A DNA stretch of 62,000 nucleotides. Origin: Cryptomeria japonica. Taxonomy: Eukaryota > Streptophyta > Pinopsida > Cupressales > Cupressaceae. Each line of letters starts with the position of its first letter. Within the stretch, counting starts at the first letter, position 1. Location of the stretch: NCBI RefSeq assembly GCF_030272615.1, contig NC_081414.1, forward strand, positions 664,607,938-664,669,937. The letters are read 5' to 3'. Under the pieces are notes generated by a model. The model was given only the letters and a program-made list of their open reading frames with translations, was not told the origin of the DNA and did not search any database. Positions 12,033 through 22,545 of this stretch are shown here, one piece after another. The position numbers and the translations under genes are program-made.

Positions 12033-13259
12033 CATGGTGCATATGCTAATTTCACTTTGCAGGATGGTTTGTTATTTAGGGGTGTATAGTTATGTGTTCC
12101 AAAAGGTTCTATGAGAGACAACCTCATTCAAGAGAAGCACAATGGGTGCTTAAGTGGACATTTCGGTCTCAACAAGACCTTAGAGCTAGTTCAAATGTTC
12201 TATTGTTGGCCTAAGATGCAGAGAGACATTAGGAGGTATGTTGAACAGTGCTTAGTATGTCAGAAAGAAAAAGGTAATTCCTCTAATGCTTGTTTATATC
12301 AGCCTCTTCCCATTCCACATAGGCCTTGGGATTGCATTAGTATGGATTGTGTGGTAGGATTACCTAGAACTCAAGAAGGATTTGATAGCATCTTTGTAGC
12401 AGTTGACAGATTTAGCAAAATGGCTCACTTTATTCCTTGTAAGACAACACATGATGCAAGTCATATTGCTTATTTATTTTTCAAATAAGTTGTTAGAATT
12501 CATGGTTTGCCTACTAGCATTGTTTCAGATAGGGATGTTAAGTTTCGTGGTCATTTTTGGAAAACATTGTGGAAGAGATTGGGTACTAATCTCTCTTTTG
12601 GTTCAACTTATCATCCACAAACTGATGGCCAAACCAAAGTTGTGAACAGGTCTCTTGGCAACATGCTTAGGTGTTTGACAAAGGAATATGGGTAGAGTTG
12701 GGATCAACTCATTCATCAAGCAGAGTATGCCTACAATGATAGTGTCAACCGGTCTACAGGTAAAAGCCCTTTTGAATTTGTTTATGGTATGCATCCAAGG
12801 GGTATAATGGAGTTGAGGGATATCACTTATTTGCAGCATAAGAGTGGAACAATAGATGACATGGCACAATCCATGAAGGAGGTCCATGAGCAAGTGAGAC
12901 AAGCTCTCCAAGATACCTCCCAAAAGGTCAAAGCAAGAGTGGATGCTACAAAGAGAGATGTTCAGTTTTCCATAGATGATTATGTGATGGTTCATTTGAA
13001 AAAAGTAAGTCTACAAAAGGGAGCTCCAAGAAAACTTCAGATGAGGAGAATAGGCCCTTGCAAGATCTTGGCTAAGTATGGGTCTAATGCTTACAAAGTT
13101 GATTTGCCTACTAATGTTTCTTTGTCTCCCATTTTTAATGTTGCAAATCTGATTGCTTTCAAAGGGCAGCCACCTGAGGAGATTCAAAGAGTTTTAGATG
13201 TTTCACAATCCCTTTCTGATCTATCTCTTCCTTCTCTTTCTTTTCCCCAAGCAGATTAG
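12033..13259 (+). pseudogene. Element B integrase
   Basis: Inserts the cDNA into the genome. After the RNase H-integrase linker come the HHCC zinc-binding domain (H...H around 12130-12165, CLVCQ at about 12249-12263) and the catalytic core with MDCVVGLP (first Asp) and VSDRDVKF (second Asp). In the third motif, HPQTDGQTK, the catalytic Glu position is Lys (AAA at 12636-12638), which would abolish strand transfer. Stops at 12087 (TAG), 12486 (TAA) and 12693 (TAG) fit C-to-T changes in Gln codons. The C-terminal GPCKIL region runs to TAG 13257. Confidence 0.92.
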
Positions 13260-13273
13260 GTTCTAGACTCCAG

Positions 13274-13420
13274 GATTCTAAACAAACAAGAAATCACACC
13301 TACATGGAGCATCTAATCAAATGGAAGGACAAGCCAATCTCAGAGGATACATGGATACCTAAAGCTGACTTTCAGAAAGCTAGAATAACTTCTTCTTTGC
13401 TGCCTCAAGGAGTCACATGA
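13274..13420 (+). pseudogene. Element B chromodomain
   Basis: One base out of frame with integrase, 13274-13420 encodes about 48 residues ending in TGA. It contains EHLIKWKDKPISEDTWIP, the core pattern of the chromodomain at the C-terminus of chromovirus integrases, thought to guide insertion into heterochromatin. The frame change lies in the low-complexity tail before it and suggests a one-base deletion. Confidence 0.82.
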
Positions 13421-13430
13421 CTTCTTTGTT

Positions 13431-13442
13431 TTTGGGGGAGTA
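13431..13442 (+). other. Element B polypurine tract
   Basis: TTTGGGGGAGTA lies directly before the TG of the 3' LTR, where plus-strand DNA synthesis would be primed. Confidence 0.8.
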
Positions 13443-14982
13443 TGGTGCAGGAGCACCTAGTTGAGTAAAACTCCCATTTTTGAGTATTTAATACTTTCAT
13501 GTTTGTAATGTCTTGTGTTAGGTTGATTATGTTGTTTTAGGTTGTTGTGTGTCATGTTTAGTGGTTTTGATCTCATTTTGGGCTCAAGAGATCAAGTTTT
13601 GCCTTTCAGGCTTTGAGTTGACAATTTTTGGCAAAAATGTGCAAAATTGCCAAAAAGGTCTAATGCTTTCAAAAGCATTGAAACATGTTTGATAAGTGTT
13701 TTTAGGAATATCTAAGTTGTTTAGACAAGTTGACAAGGTTAGGTTGTCAAAAACGCCTCATTGAGAAAGAAAAGTTGTCATTTGGCTTGAAAAGTTGTCA
13801 AAGTTGTCATTTTTGGGTTTTTCTTGCAAAATGTAGTTATGAAAGCCTCCTATCTATATAGGGCTTGATAAGTAATTTTATGGACTATAAAAATACCTCC
13901 CTTTTCCTTGAATAAGGTTGGTGATTGTATAAGCAAGAGCTTTTTAATAAAATCATGAAAATTTGGCTTTTATGACTGGTTTTTCCTTCCTTTATGAAAT
14001 AGTCCGTACCATAGCTCCATAGTCTGTATTGTGCCTTTGAGAAGTGTGCATAATAGTTGTATAATTATTTCTAGTTGATTGTGGTATTGGTTTCTCTTGT
14101 AAATTGGATTGTACAAAATTATTTGCAAACTGTGTGCTCGCTGCCCTGTCAAGGGTTTGTAGTTCTAAAATGTCACCACTTGACTAATCCAGGTCTGGGA
14201 TCCCACATAATGGATTCAGTCAAGTTGGAATTCAAGTATATACTATACATATGCTCTATTTTGTGCCAAAAGTGTGGTTGGAGGAAGGACTTGAGTGAAT
14301 ACTAGGCAAGTATTGGTTATTTGGCTAGTAGCATGAACTAAAACTCAAGATTTGCATCCAAAAGTAATTTGGAGTGAAAAAATGAATGAGACAGAGGTCT
14401 GGACATGTGGGTGTGAAGCATCATCTTGATGTGTTAGAATAGCTTGTTCCATTTAATCATTCTCACTTTGTAAACAAAATAGTGAGTTCACTATTTTTCT
14501 GAATTATGTTATCAATTTGTTTATGGAATGCTTCAGAAGTATCATCCAAGCCTTGTAACTGAGAAGGCATTATAATAGGAGATTATCCAATGTTTGTAGA
14601 CCTCATTGAAAGTGTATGTCCAATTCAAAACTCTTCTGTATGCAGGTCCCAAAGTGTAATGATTGTTGACTGGTAAAAGGGCAGCGTTTTGACTGTCACA
14701 GTGATAATTTTACTGATTTTTCAATTGTTTGCCAAGTGTTTGGAAAAATGCTTGTATGGCAGAGGTAGGGGAAACATGTTGAAGACATGTCAGAGGGATT
14801 TTGAAGATCTAGGCTCTTGAAGAGGTGCATAAGAATGCAAACCCAATGATTACATTTCAAAACCCTCCAAAACCCTACTTTTAAGCCCAATTTTGTGGAC
14901 AGTCACTAAACTAACTTGGTGGAACCTAAAACCATGAAAATCTCCTTGCTATGACCTATTCCACATCATCGAAAACAATTTT
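13443..14982 (+). repeat. Element B 3' LTR, first part
   Basis: Matches the 5' LTR from its first base; TATA-like sequence at 13886-13895. It is split after 14982 by copia element C. The last five bases, ATTTT, are the left target-site duplication of C. Confidence 0.92.
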
Positions 14983-15403
14983 TGTTGAAATGTGGTGACT
15001 GATTAGAAAAGTACTATACACTCAGCACGTATCCTCATCGGGGTCCCCCGAGAAAAGTAGGGGTTCAGGGGTGGGAGCCCCCAAGAAAATTTTTTGGGGG
15101 TATTTTTTGTTGATGAAAACTAACATTGTAATAAAACCTTAAAAAGGCCAAATTTGATTGTTGCCCTAAAAACATATGTTATAAGTGGCTGGGATGCTTA
15201 AGGCATTGTAATGTTGATGTACTATTTTTGCTAGATAATAAGAAAGATTGGACGACTATGTATGGTGGATGTAACCCATCCTGGGTGAACCACATTACAT
15301 CTCTGTGTTATTTGTGTCCTATTTTATTTCTTTATCTTTTGTATTTAAATTTGCATATAATTGTTAGTTCATATTTGCTTCAGATCTGCTTGAAACCCTA
15401 ACA
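14983..15403 (+). repeat. Element C 5' LTR
   Basis: 421 bp, paired with 19487-19915. Over the well-aligned 300 bp at the 3' side I count about 20 differences, nearly all C/T or G/A. The G/C-rich block 15035-15110 differs much more between the two LTRs than the rest. Confidence 0.93.
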
Positions 15404-15405
15404 AT

Positions 15406-15417
15406 TGGTATCAGAGC
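15406..15417 (+). other. Element C primer-binding site
   Basis: TGGTATCAGAGC starts two bases after the 5' LTR, an exact match to the common initiator-Met tRNA PBS. Confidence 0.93.
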
Positions 15418-15454
15418 GATGTATTCTGTAAATTGGTAGGACTCTCAGATTTGA

Positions 15455-16318
15455 GTGGGAGCAATCGAGGATTCCAAATTCAAGGTCGAAAAGTTTAATG
15501 GCCAGAATTATCAGTTATGGAAAATGTAGATGGAGGATTACCTGTATCAAAAGGATTTGTGGTGGCCATTGGAAGGAAAGGAAAAGAAACCGACCACAAT
15601 GTCAGATGAAGAGTGGGACATTTTAAATAGAAAGGCACTAGGATCCATTCGATTGTGCCTTGCATCGTCTGTAGCATTCAATATAACAAAAGAAAAAATG
15701 GTTGTAGATTTGACGGCAACATTGGCTAAGTTGTATGAGAAAACCTCGGCTTTGAATAAGGTATTTCTTATGAAGCGTTTGTTTAATTTGAAAATGAGTG
15801 AGGGAGGATCTGTAGTGGAGCACTTAAATGAATTTAATACAATTATCAGTCAATTGTCCTTGGTAAAGATTACCTTTGCAAAAGAGGTTAGGGCTCTCTT
15901 GATTTTATGTTCTTTGCCAGAAAGCTGGAATAGCTTTTTTATGGCTGTAAGTAACTCTATCTCTGGTAAAAATACTTTGGTATTTGATGATATTGTTGGT
16001 GTTATCCTAAGTGAGGAAATGCGAAGGAAAAGCACAGGTAAGACTCCAACATCATTGGGTAGTGTTTTGAATGTAGAGAGCAGAGGAAGATCAAAGGAAA
16101 GAGGAAAAGGCCCTTGGAATGAGAAGTAACAAGGGAAGTCAAAGAAAGGACGCTCTCAATCTAGAAGAAAGAAAGATTGCTGGTACTACGGGAAGCCTGG
16201 TCATCTAAAGAAAGACTGTTGGTCTCGGAAAAACAAAGAAGGAGACAAAAATGAAAATGATAGTAAGGAAGCTAATATTGCAAGTAATACTTTACAAGAT
16301 GCTTTAATCTTATGTTAG
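15455..16318 (+). pseudogene. Element C gag
   Basis: Copia-type gag in one frame. The reading frame opens after TGA 15452 with GTG, possibly a lost ATG start, and passes KFNGQNYQLW (about 15491-15520), a conserved copia gag N-terminus, then TAG 15527. The longest open part is 15530-16129 with the gag polyprotein region (LPESWNSF near 15916). After TAA 16127 the frame continues into a basic stretch and one zinc knuckle at 16178-16219 whose second Cys is Tyr (C-x2-Y-x4-H-x4-C). The stops at 15527 and 16127 fit C-to-T changes in Gln codons; another TAG is at 16316. Confidence 0.9.
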
Positions 16319-16324
16319 GATAAT

Positions 16325-16600
16325 GTTAATGATTCATGGGTAATAGATTCTGGGGCTTCACTTCATGCTACACCCCATAGAAAATATTTTCTAGATTATG
16401 TTCAAGGTGATTTTGGACAAGTATATTTGGGTGATGATGAGCCCTGTCAAATTGTTGGAAAAGGAAAGATAAAGATCAAGTTGCAGAATGGAAATGACTG
16501 GTTTCTGTAGGAGGTAAGGCATGTTCCTAATTTAAGAAGAAATTTAATTTCTGCAGGGCAACTAGGTAGTGAAGGTTGCATAGTTACCCTCTCAGACAGT
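16325..16600 (+). pseudogene. Element C protease
   Basis: Contains WVIDSGASLHAT (about 16337-16372), the copia aspartic-protease active site Asp-Ser-Gly-Ala. It is in frame with gag and broken by TAG at 16508. The HVPNLRRNLISAGQL segment (about 16520-16564) is the conserved protease C-terminus. Confidence 0.88.
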
Positions 16601-17628
16601 ATGTGGAAGGTCGCTAAAGGATCATTAGTAATAGCTAAAGGTGCGAAGGTAGGCACATTATATCTATGTACAAGTAACACTTACTCTACCCTAGCTGCTA
16701 CAAATAAAGTTACTACAGGGACAACAACAATAAATGTTGCAAGAACCGATTCGATAATGTGGCACCATAGGCTTGGGCACATGAGTGAGAAAGGCATGAA
16801 AACCCTTCACTCCAAAAATCTATTGGCAGGACTAAAGAAGATTGATTTAGAGTTCTGTGAAAACTGTATTTATGGTAAATAGAAAAGAGTCAGATTTCTC
16901 AAGGTTGGGAAAGAGAAGAAGAGTGAGAAGTTAGAGCTTGTACATTCAGATGTATGGGGACCGACTCAGGTATCATCTCTTGGTGGCTCTTGTTATTATG
17001 TTATTTTTATTGATGACTCAACCAAAAAAATATGGGTATATTTCCTAAAACAAAAATCAGATGTTTTGAAACTTTTAAGAAATGGAAAGCTTTGGTTGAG
17101 AATGAGACAAGAAAAAAGTTGAAGTGTCTCAGATCAGATAATGGAGGTGAGTATTGCAGCAAAGCATTTGAAGATTACTGCTCCTTAAATGGGATTAGAA
17201 AGCAGAAGATAGTTCTAGGAACTCCACAAGAAAATGGTGTGTCAGAGAGAATGAATAGGACTATCATGGAATGCGCGAGGAGCATGAGATTGCATGCTGG
17301 ATTGCCCTTACATTTTTGGGTAGATGTTGTACGTACTGCTATCTATTTGATAAATAGAGGACCTTCAACCCCTTTGGATGGTGGTATTCTAGAGGAGGCA
17401 TGGACTGCTAAAAAGGTAAATTATTCTTTTCTAAAAACTTCTGGTTGCGAAGCTTTTGTCCATGTTGATAAAGAAAACAGAACCAAGCTTGATGCTAAAT
17501 CTCAAAAATGTACCTTCATTGGATATGGGATAGATGAATATGGCTATCGGTTATGGGATTTTGAAAATAAGAAAATAACTAGAAGTAGAGATGTTATATT
17601 CAATGAGAAGGTTATGCATAAAGAATAG
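16601..17628 (+). pseudogene. Element C GAG-pre-integrase and integrase
   Basis: Zinc-binding pre-integrase motif with MWHHRLGHMS and CENCIYGK (about 16757-16880), then a TAG at 16880. The catalytic core follows: HSDVWGP (Asp), RSDNGGEY (Asp) and PQENGVSERMNRT (Glu), all three acidic residues present. The reading frame shifts by one near 17064-17067 in a T run, consistent with a single-base deletion. The frame ends at TAG 17626, with further stops to 17881 in the linker before RT. Confidence 0.92.
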
Positions 17629-17895
17629 ATGTAGGAAAAGAAGCATGAACAAGACAAACAAGAATATGTGGTGTTGGATGAGATTCCTGAAAATGAAATG
17701 CCATAGGTACCTGATGCTCAGCAACAACAGATTGTCCCACAAACTCTTGCAAGTGTTAGACATTCTACGAGGACAAGTAGACCCCCTGAAAGATTTTCTC
17801 CTTCTTTGTATTCTATTTTATTAATGGATTCTGGTGAACCAGAAGAACATGAAGAAGCAATGCAGGTGGATGCCAAACAATAGTGGGAGCTAAGC

Positions 17896-18720
17896 ATGAA
17901 AGAGGAGATGGACTCCTTGATGAAAAATAAGACTTGGGACTTAGTCCCTTTACCTGCAGAAAAAAGAGCCTTGCCTAACAAATGGGTTTATCGGTTGAAG
18001 GAGGAGGAAGGAGGTCAGAAAAGATATAAGGCCAGACTTGTGGTAAAAGGTTTTGCACAGAAAAAGGGTATAGATTATGATGAAATATTTTCTCCAGTTG
18101 TAAAAATGACTTTAAGTAGAACTGTACTTAGTCTTGAGGCTGCAGATGATTTACATCTTGAACAATTAGATGTCAAAATAGCTTTTCTCCATGGATATTT
18201 GGAGGAGGAAATTTACATGTTGCAACCACAAGGATATGAGGTCAAAGGTAAGGAGAACTTGGTGTGTAGGTTGAAGAAAAGTTTGTATGGCCTAAAGCAA
18301 GCACCCCGACAATGGTATTTAAAATTTGATTGTTTCATGGCTGAACACGATTATCATAGATGTCATTCTGATCATTGTGTATATTTTAAGAGATTGGATA
18401 ATGGTAGTTATATTATCCTATTGCTTTATGTTGATGACATGCTTGTTGCTAGTTCTAACATGGAACACATAAATGATCTTAAATAAAAATTAGCCAGGTC
18501 ATTTGCTATGAAGGATTTCGGTGAAGCTAAGCAAATTCTTGGTATGAGGATTACATGAGACAGGAAAAATAGAACCTTGAATTTGTCCCAAACTGAATAT
18601 ATAAAGAAGGTGTTGAAAAGATTTAACATGCAGGATGCAAAAGCAGTTAGTACACCTTTGACTAGTCATTTCAAATTGACTAGGGAGATGTACCCAAAGG
18701 CATAGGAAGAGGTTAATAAA
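17896..18720 (+). pseudogene. Element C reverse transcriptase
   Basis: Copia RT with KARLVVKGFAQKKGIDY, the QLDVKIAFLHG motif (usual Ala-Phe-Leu-His-Gly block with one Lys-Ile change), SLYGLKQAPRQWY, and catalytic YVDD at 18427-18438. Stops at 18484 (TAA), 18556 (TGA) and 18703 (TAG) interrupt the C-terminal part; the TGA and TAG fit C-to-T changes. Confidence 0.93.
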
Positions 18721-19389
18721 ATGTCTAACATCCCGTATTCATCAGTTGTTGGTAATCTGATGTATGCAATGGTATACACAAGGCTAGATATTGCACATGC
18801 AGTGGGAGTTGTCAGTAGGTTTATGATTAATCCGGGTATGGAACATTGGATTGCTGTGAAATGGATTCTTAAATATTTGAAAGGAACTACTACGAAGGAA
18901 TTATGTTTCAAAGGATCTAATGTTGCTCTGAGTGGATTTGTTGGCTCTAATCTGGCGGGTGATATTGATTCATGGAGGAGTACTACAAGGTATGTTTTTA
19001 CTATAGAGGGAACTGCAGTCAGTTGGGTTTCTAGGCTGCAAAAGGTTATTGCACTTTCAACCACTAAAGCTGAGTATGTTGCTGCTACAGAAGCCAGCAA
19101 GGAGATGATTTGGTTACAATGTTTTCTGGAGGAATTGGGTCAAACATAGGAGGATTGCCCATTATATACTGATAGCCAGAGTGCCATTCATCTTGTGAAG
19201 AACTCTGCTTTTCATTCAAGGACAAAGCACATTCAACTCAGGTACCACTTCATCCAGACTATTTTGGAGGAGGGTCAGTTAAGGCTTGAGAAGATTCACA
19301 CAAGTGAGAATCCTACCGATATGTTCATGAAGGTAGTTCCACAGGAGAAGTTGATTTCTTCATTAGTTTCTGTTGGTTTTCTTGATTGA
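18721..19389 (+). pseudogene. Element C RNase H
   Basis: RNase H in frame with RT. LSGFVGSNLAGDIDS occupies the place where copia RNase H normally has a Tyr-Val-Asp-Ser-Asp type motif: the first catalytic Asp position reads Gly and a neighbouring Asp reads Asn. ALSTTKAEYVA (catalytic Glu) and YTDSQSAIHL (catalytic Asp) are present. TAG at 19147 splits the domain; the frame ends at TGA 19387. The missing first Asp should inactivate the enzyme even without the stop. Confidence 0.9.
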
Positions 19390-19474
19390 TAGTTGTGGAA
19401 TTTATATCAGTCAAGTCCTAGTGTTTTATCCAGCAGATGTTGCATGTACAGTGGTGTCGTGTAGTATCAGTCTC

Positions 19475-19486
19475 CAAGTGGGAGAT
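19475..19486 (+). other. Element C polypurine tract
   Basis: CAAGTGGGAGAT lies directly before the TG of the 3' LTR; AAGTGGGAGA is the usual copia-type polypurine tract. Confidence 0.88.
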
Positions 19487-19915
19487 TGTTGAAATGTGGT
19501 GACTGATCAAAAAAGTACTATACACTCAGCATGTATCCTCGCCATGGTCTGGGGTCGGGCCCCGGGTAGGGGTTTGGGGGCGGCAGCCCCTGAGAAAAAA
19601 ATATTTTTGGGGTATTTTTTGTTGATGAAAACCGACATTGTAATAAAACCCTAAAAAGGTCGACTTTGATTGTTGCCCTAAAAACACATGTTATAAGTGG
19701 CTGGGATGCTTAAGGCATTGTAATGTTGATGTACTATTTTTGTTGGATAATAAGAAAGATTGGACGACTGTGTATGGTGGACGTAACCCATTCTGGGTGA
19801 ACCACGTTAAATCTCTATGTTATCTGTGTCCCGTTTTATTTCTTTATCTTTTGTATTTAAATCTGCATATAATTGTTAGTTCATATTTGCTTCGGATCTG
19901 CTTGAAACCCTAACA
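19487..19915 (+). repeat. Element C 3' LTR
   Basis: 429 bp, TG to CA, paired with 14983-15403. The following ATTTT is the right target-site duplication, after which the B LTR resumes with GATGGAG, as at 6566 in the 5' LTR. Confidence 0.93.
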
Positions 19916-19920
19916 ATTTT

Positions 19921-20525
19921 GATGGAGGAGAAGCCTATCATTGGGCAGGGTGAACAAAAATTGGTCAATTAGCCCTCCATGGGCTAGTAGCCCTTTGACT
20001 GCATAACACACAAATTTCATGAACTTGATTGCAAGAAGGACTTGGGAACCCTTGGAACTTTGTAAGAACAATCTAAAATAGTGAAACTATTGGCAAATAG
20101 GTCTTTGGAAAGTGTGTAACCCCTTTTGGAGGTTTTGACCCTTGGTTGCCTAGTTGAGTAAGTCAAGGCTATGGACCTTAAACTAAATTTTGAGCATCAA
20201 AACTAGAATAAAACCTTGTTGCCCCTACTTTTCCATGCAAAAGACTCCTAAAGCACTTTGAAATAGAGGGTTGAATTCCAAAGAGAAGATATTGAGGGTG
20301 TGTAGATGGGTGGAGTGAGCAATTTGAGTAGATTTGAGCATGGGTGTGAGCCAACACCAAAAGGGGGGGTTTGTTAGGAAAGTGATACATGAAGTGCTTG
20401 GCATTATAACTACAAGAATGATTTTGTAAACACATACAATAGACTCAAACAATTTTTTGGATAACAAATTGAATTTCTTGAGCAAATTGGCCTTTTTGAG
20501 CACTTTCCTAGCAATCTCCCTATCA
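19921..20525 (+). repeat. Element B 3' LTR, second part
   Basis: Matches 6566-7167 of the 5' LTR and ends CCTATCA. ACATC follows (20526-20530), completing the target-site duplication of B. Confidence 0.92.
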
Positions 20526-20530
20526 ACATC

Positions 20531-22545
20531 GTATCTAAACTTTGAAGAAGGAAGGAATGAATAAAATATGGACTGCTAAGAATAAAGGCACTTTTAACTC
20601 CCTTGCTAAATCAGATCTATTTACTAAAAATGCACAATTTCTTTGGGTACACCTTCTGTAGTGTCAAGTTTTCATTCTATCCATGACAAAGGGAAAGACA
20701 TCCCTTAACAATATTTGAGCGAATCAAGAAATCCATTATTTAGGGTAGATTCAGATAGTAGTGAGAATTCATCACCCCATGTTGTATACTCTAAATCTCA
20801 CACATTCCCAACCATCATTGGTAATAAGTATAAGACCATGTTTTCCTTCCAACTGGATCTTGCAAAGGCTAAAGCAATTCAAGATAGCATTGAAGAAGCT
20901 ATTATGCAAAATCAAGCCAAAGATGATTATGAAGCTAGAACGGCTTAGCAATATCCCTTTGCTCAACACCCTGGCATATTCAGAAAATGTATCCACCATG
21001 AACCAACCTCCCAATTATGCTCATTTCATTGATTCTAATACTTTCTCAACTTCTAGTAATGTTTTCATAGAGCCAATTGACCAAGAATTGTAGGTAGAAA
21101 TTGAACAAATGAGAGCACAAGTTGTTAGGCTCCAATTGATCATATAGAGAGATACTATAGCCTAAGAGTTGTTTAGGTTGAACTCACCACCTTTTCCTAA
21201 TGCTGCATCAAGAATTGGTACTTCAAATGTTTTTAGTATGGGATCACCCCTAAATATGTCTACATATGTCATTGCATCCTATTGCTAATGCACCAAATAC
21301 CCAACATTCTATTTCTAGTACTAATTAGGCCTCTTCCATCATGAATATTGTGCTTTCATATCTTGTTGTTAGTACTATCAAAATGCCTCAGATAGGTGCA
21401 TCCTCATCTAAATCTTAGAATCAAAGTCTTCTATTGTTAGCACCTTAGTCTCAGTATATATTAGCGCACCTATTATTTTTGCAGCCATTGCACAAGCTCT
21501 TGTATATACCCAACCAATTGTCACAAATCAAGGTGGGATTGGTTATCAACAATATGGGTTCAACCCATAAGTGGGACAATGTCAATCTTAGTATCAAAAT
21601 CGACCACCACAACATCAACAATGAAATACAAACCATCTTGTTGGTACCTCCATTGCAGCCTCAACATAATCCTCAAGCAAATTTTCATCAAAATATTGAT
21701 GCACACCACAATATACACCAACCAACACTCAATCAGAAGAACTAAAACCATTATCAACAACATAATGTATTTTCTAGAGGGCGTATGCAACTAGAAATAT
21801 ATAGGTAGTTAGAATTTACAAGAATACAAGGTTATCCCAATATTATTGATAATGAGATTAGAAATTTCTTGCCAAAGTTTTCAGGAAATAATGCTTTTTC
21901 TAGTGAAGATCATATAAGGGCATTTGAAAATGTCATGGATAACTTTGAAGTTTAACATGAGAATGTGTTCATGAAGTTGTTCATGCAGTCCTTGAACGAG
22001 GATGCAAGAGATTGGTACAAGAGTCTTCTTGATACCTCTATCAATGGTTGGACTAAATATAAGAGAAAATTCAAGGGATAGTATGAGGACCATTCAGATC
22101 TTGATCAATTTTCCCTCCATGAGCTGGCAAATATCCAAAAGGGATACAACCAATTAGTGGCTGAATTTAATTCAAAACTCACAAATCTATACAATAGGAT
22201 TTCAATTTACCTTAGACCAACTGATCCAATGTACTTTGTATTTTATAAAAAAGGAATTCGATCCAAATTGGATATGAGTTGAGAAGAATAAACCCTTGCA
22301 CATTTGCTAATGCATTTAGGATTGCATTGGAAATAAACAATAACAAAAAAGAATTGGGAAAGATTGGAAAGAGAGATGAAGTGAATATTCTCCAAAACCC
22401 AAAGGAACATCAAGATAAACAAGTAAAAGAGGATAATCTTGACAAAGTTACGAGTGCCCTAAAGGAATTGAATTATAAATTTGCTAAAAATGAAAAGGGA
22501 CTATCCCATGATAGGCCAAACTATCAAAGAAATGAGTCATAGGTT
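20531..22545 (+). pseudogene. Element A leader and gag, decayed
   Basis: From about 20717 the plus strand carries gag-like sequence with several stops and frame changes. The recognisable retrotransposon-gag core is at about 21816-22270 (FLPKFSGNNAF, LNEDARDWYKSL, LANIQKGYNQ). A Lys/Glu-rich tail runs to TAG 22540. No intact start codon was found. The pattern is that of Ty3 gag; the exact extent of the N-terminus is unclear. Confidence 0.7.

Larger units (their letters stand above)
14983..19915 (+). mobile_element. Element C: Ty1/copia retrotransposon nested in the element B LTR
   Basis: 4933 bp, flanked by ATTTT (14978-14982 and 19916-19920). LTRs begin TGTTGAAATG and end CCTAACA, an initiator-Met PBS follows the first, and a polypurine tract precedes the second. 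Domain order is gag, protease, integrase, RT, RNase H, diagnostic of Ty1/copia. Many stops and one frameshift make it non-autonomous. It is younger than B because it interrupts the B LTR. Confidence 0.96.
5051..20525 (+). mobile_element. Element B: Ty3 chromovirus with two later insertions
   Basis: The element is bounded by LTRs that begin TGGTGCA and end CCTATCA, with a perfect 5-bp target-site duplication ACATC (5046-5050, 20526-20530). It has an initiator-Met-type PBS, one gag-pol frame, a chromodomain after integrase and a polypurine tract at 13431-13442. Two insertions interrupt it: a solo LTR at 10422-12027 and a copia element at 14983-19915. Without them it is about 8.9 kb. The single gag-pol frame, domain order (gag, PR, RT, RH, IN, chromodomain) and Met PBS are typical of plant chromoviruses; I do not assign a clade. 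Confidence 0.93.
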
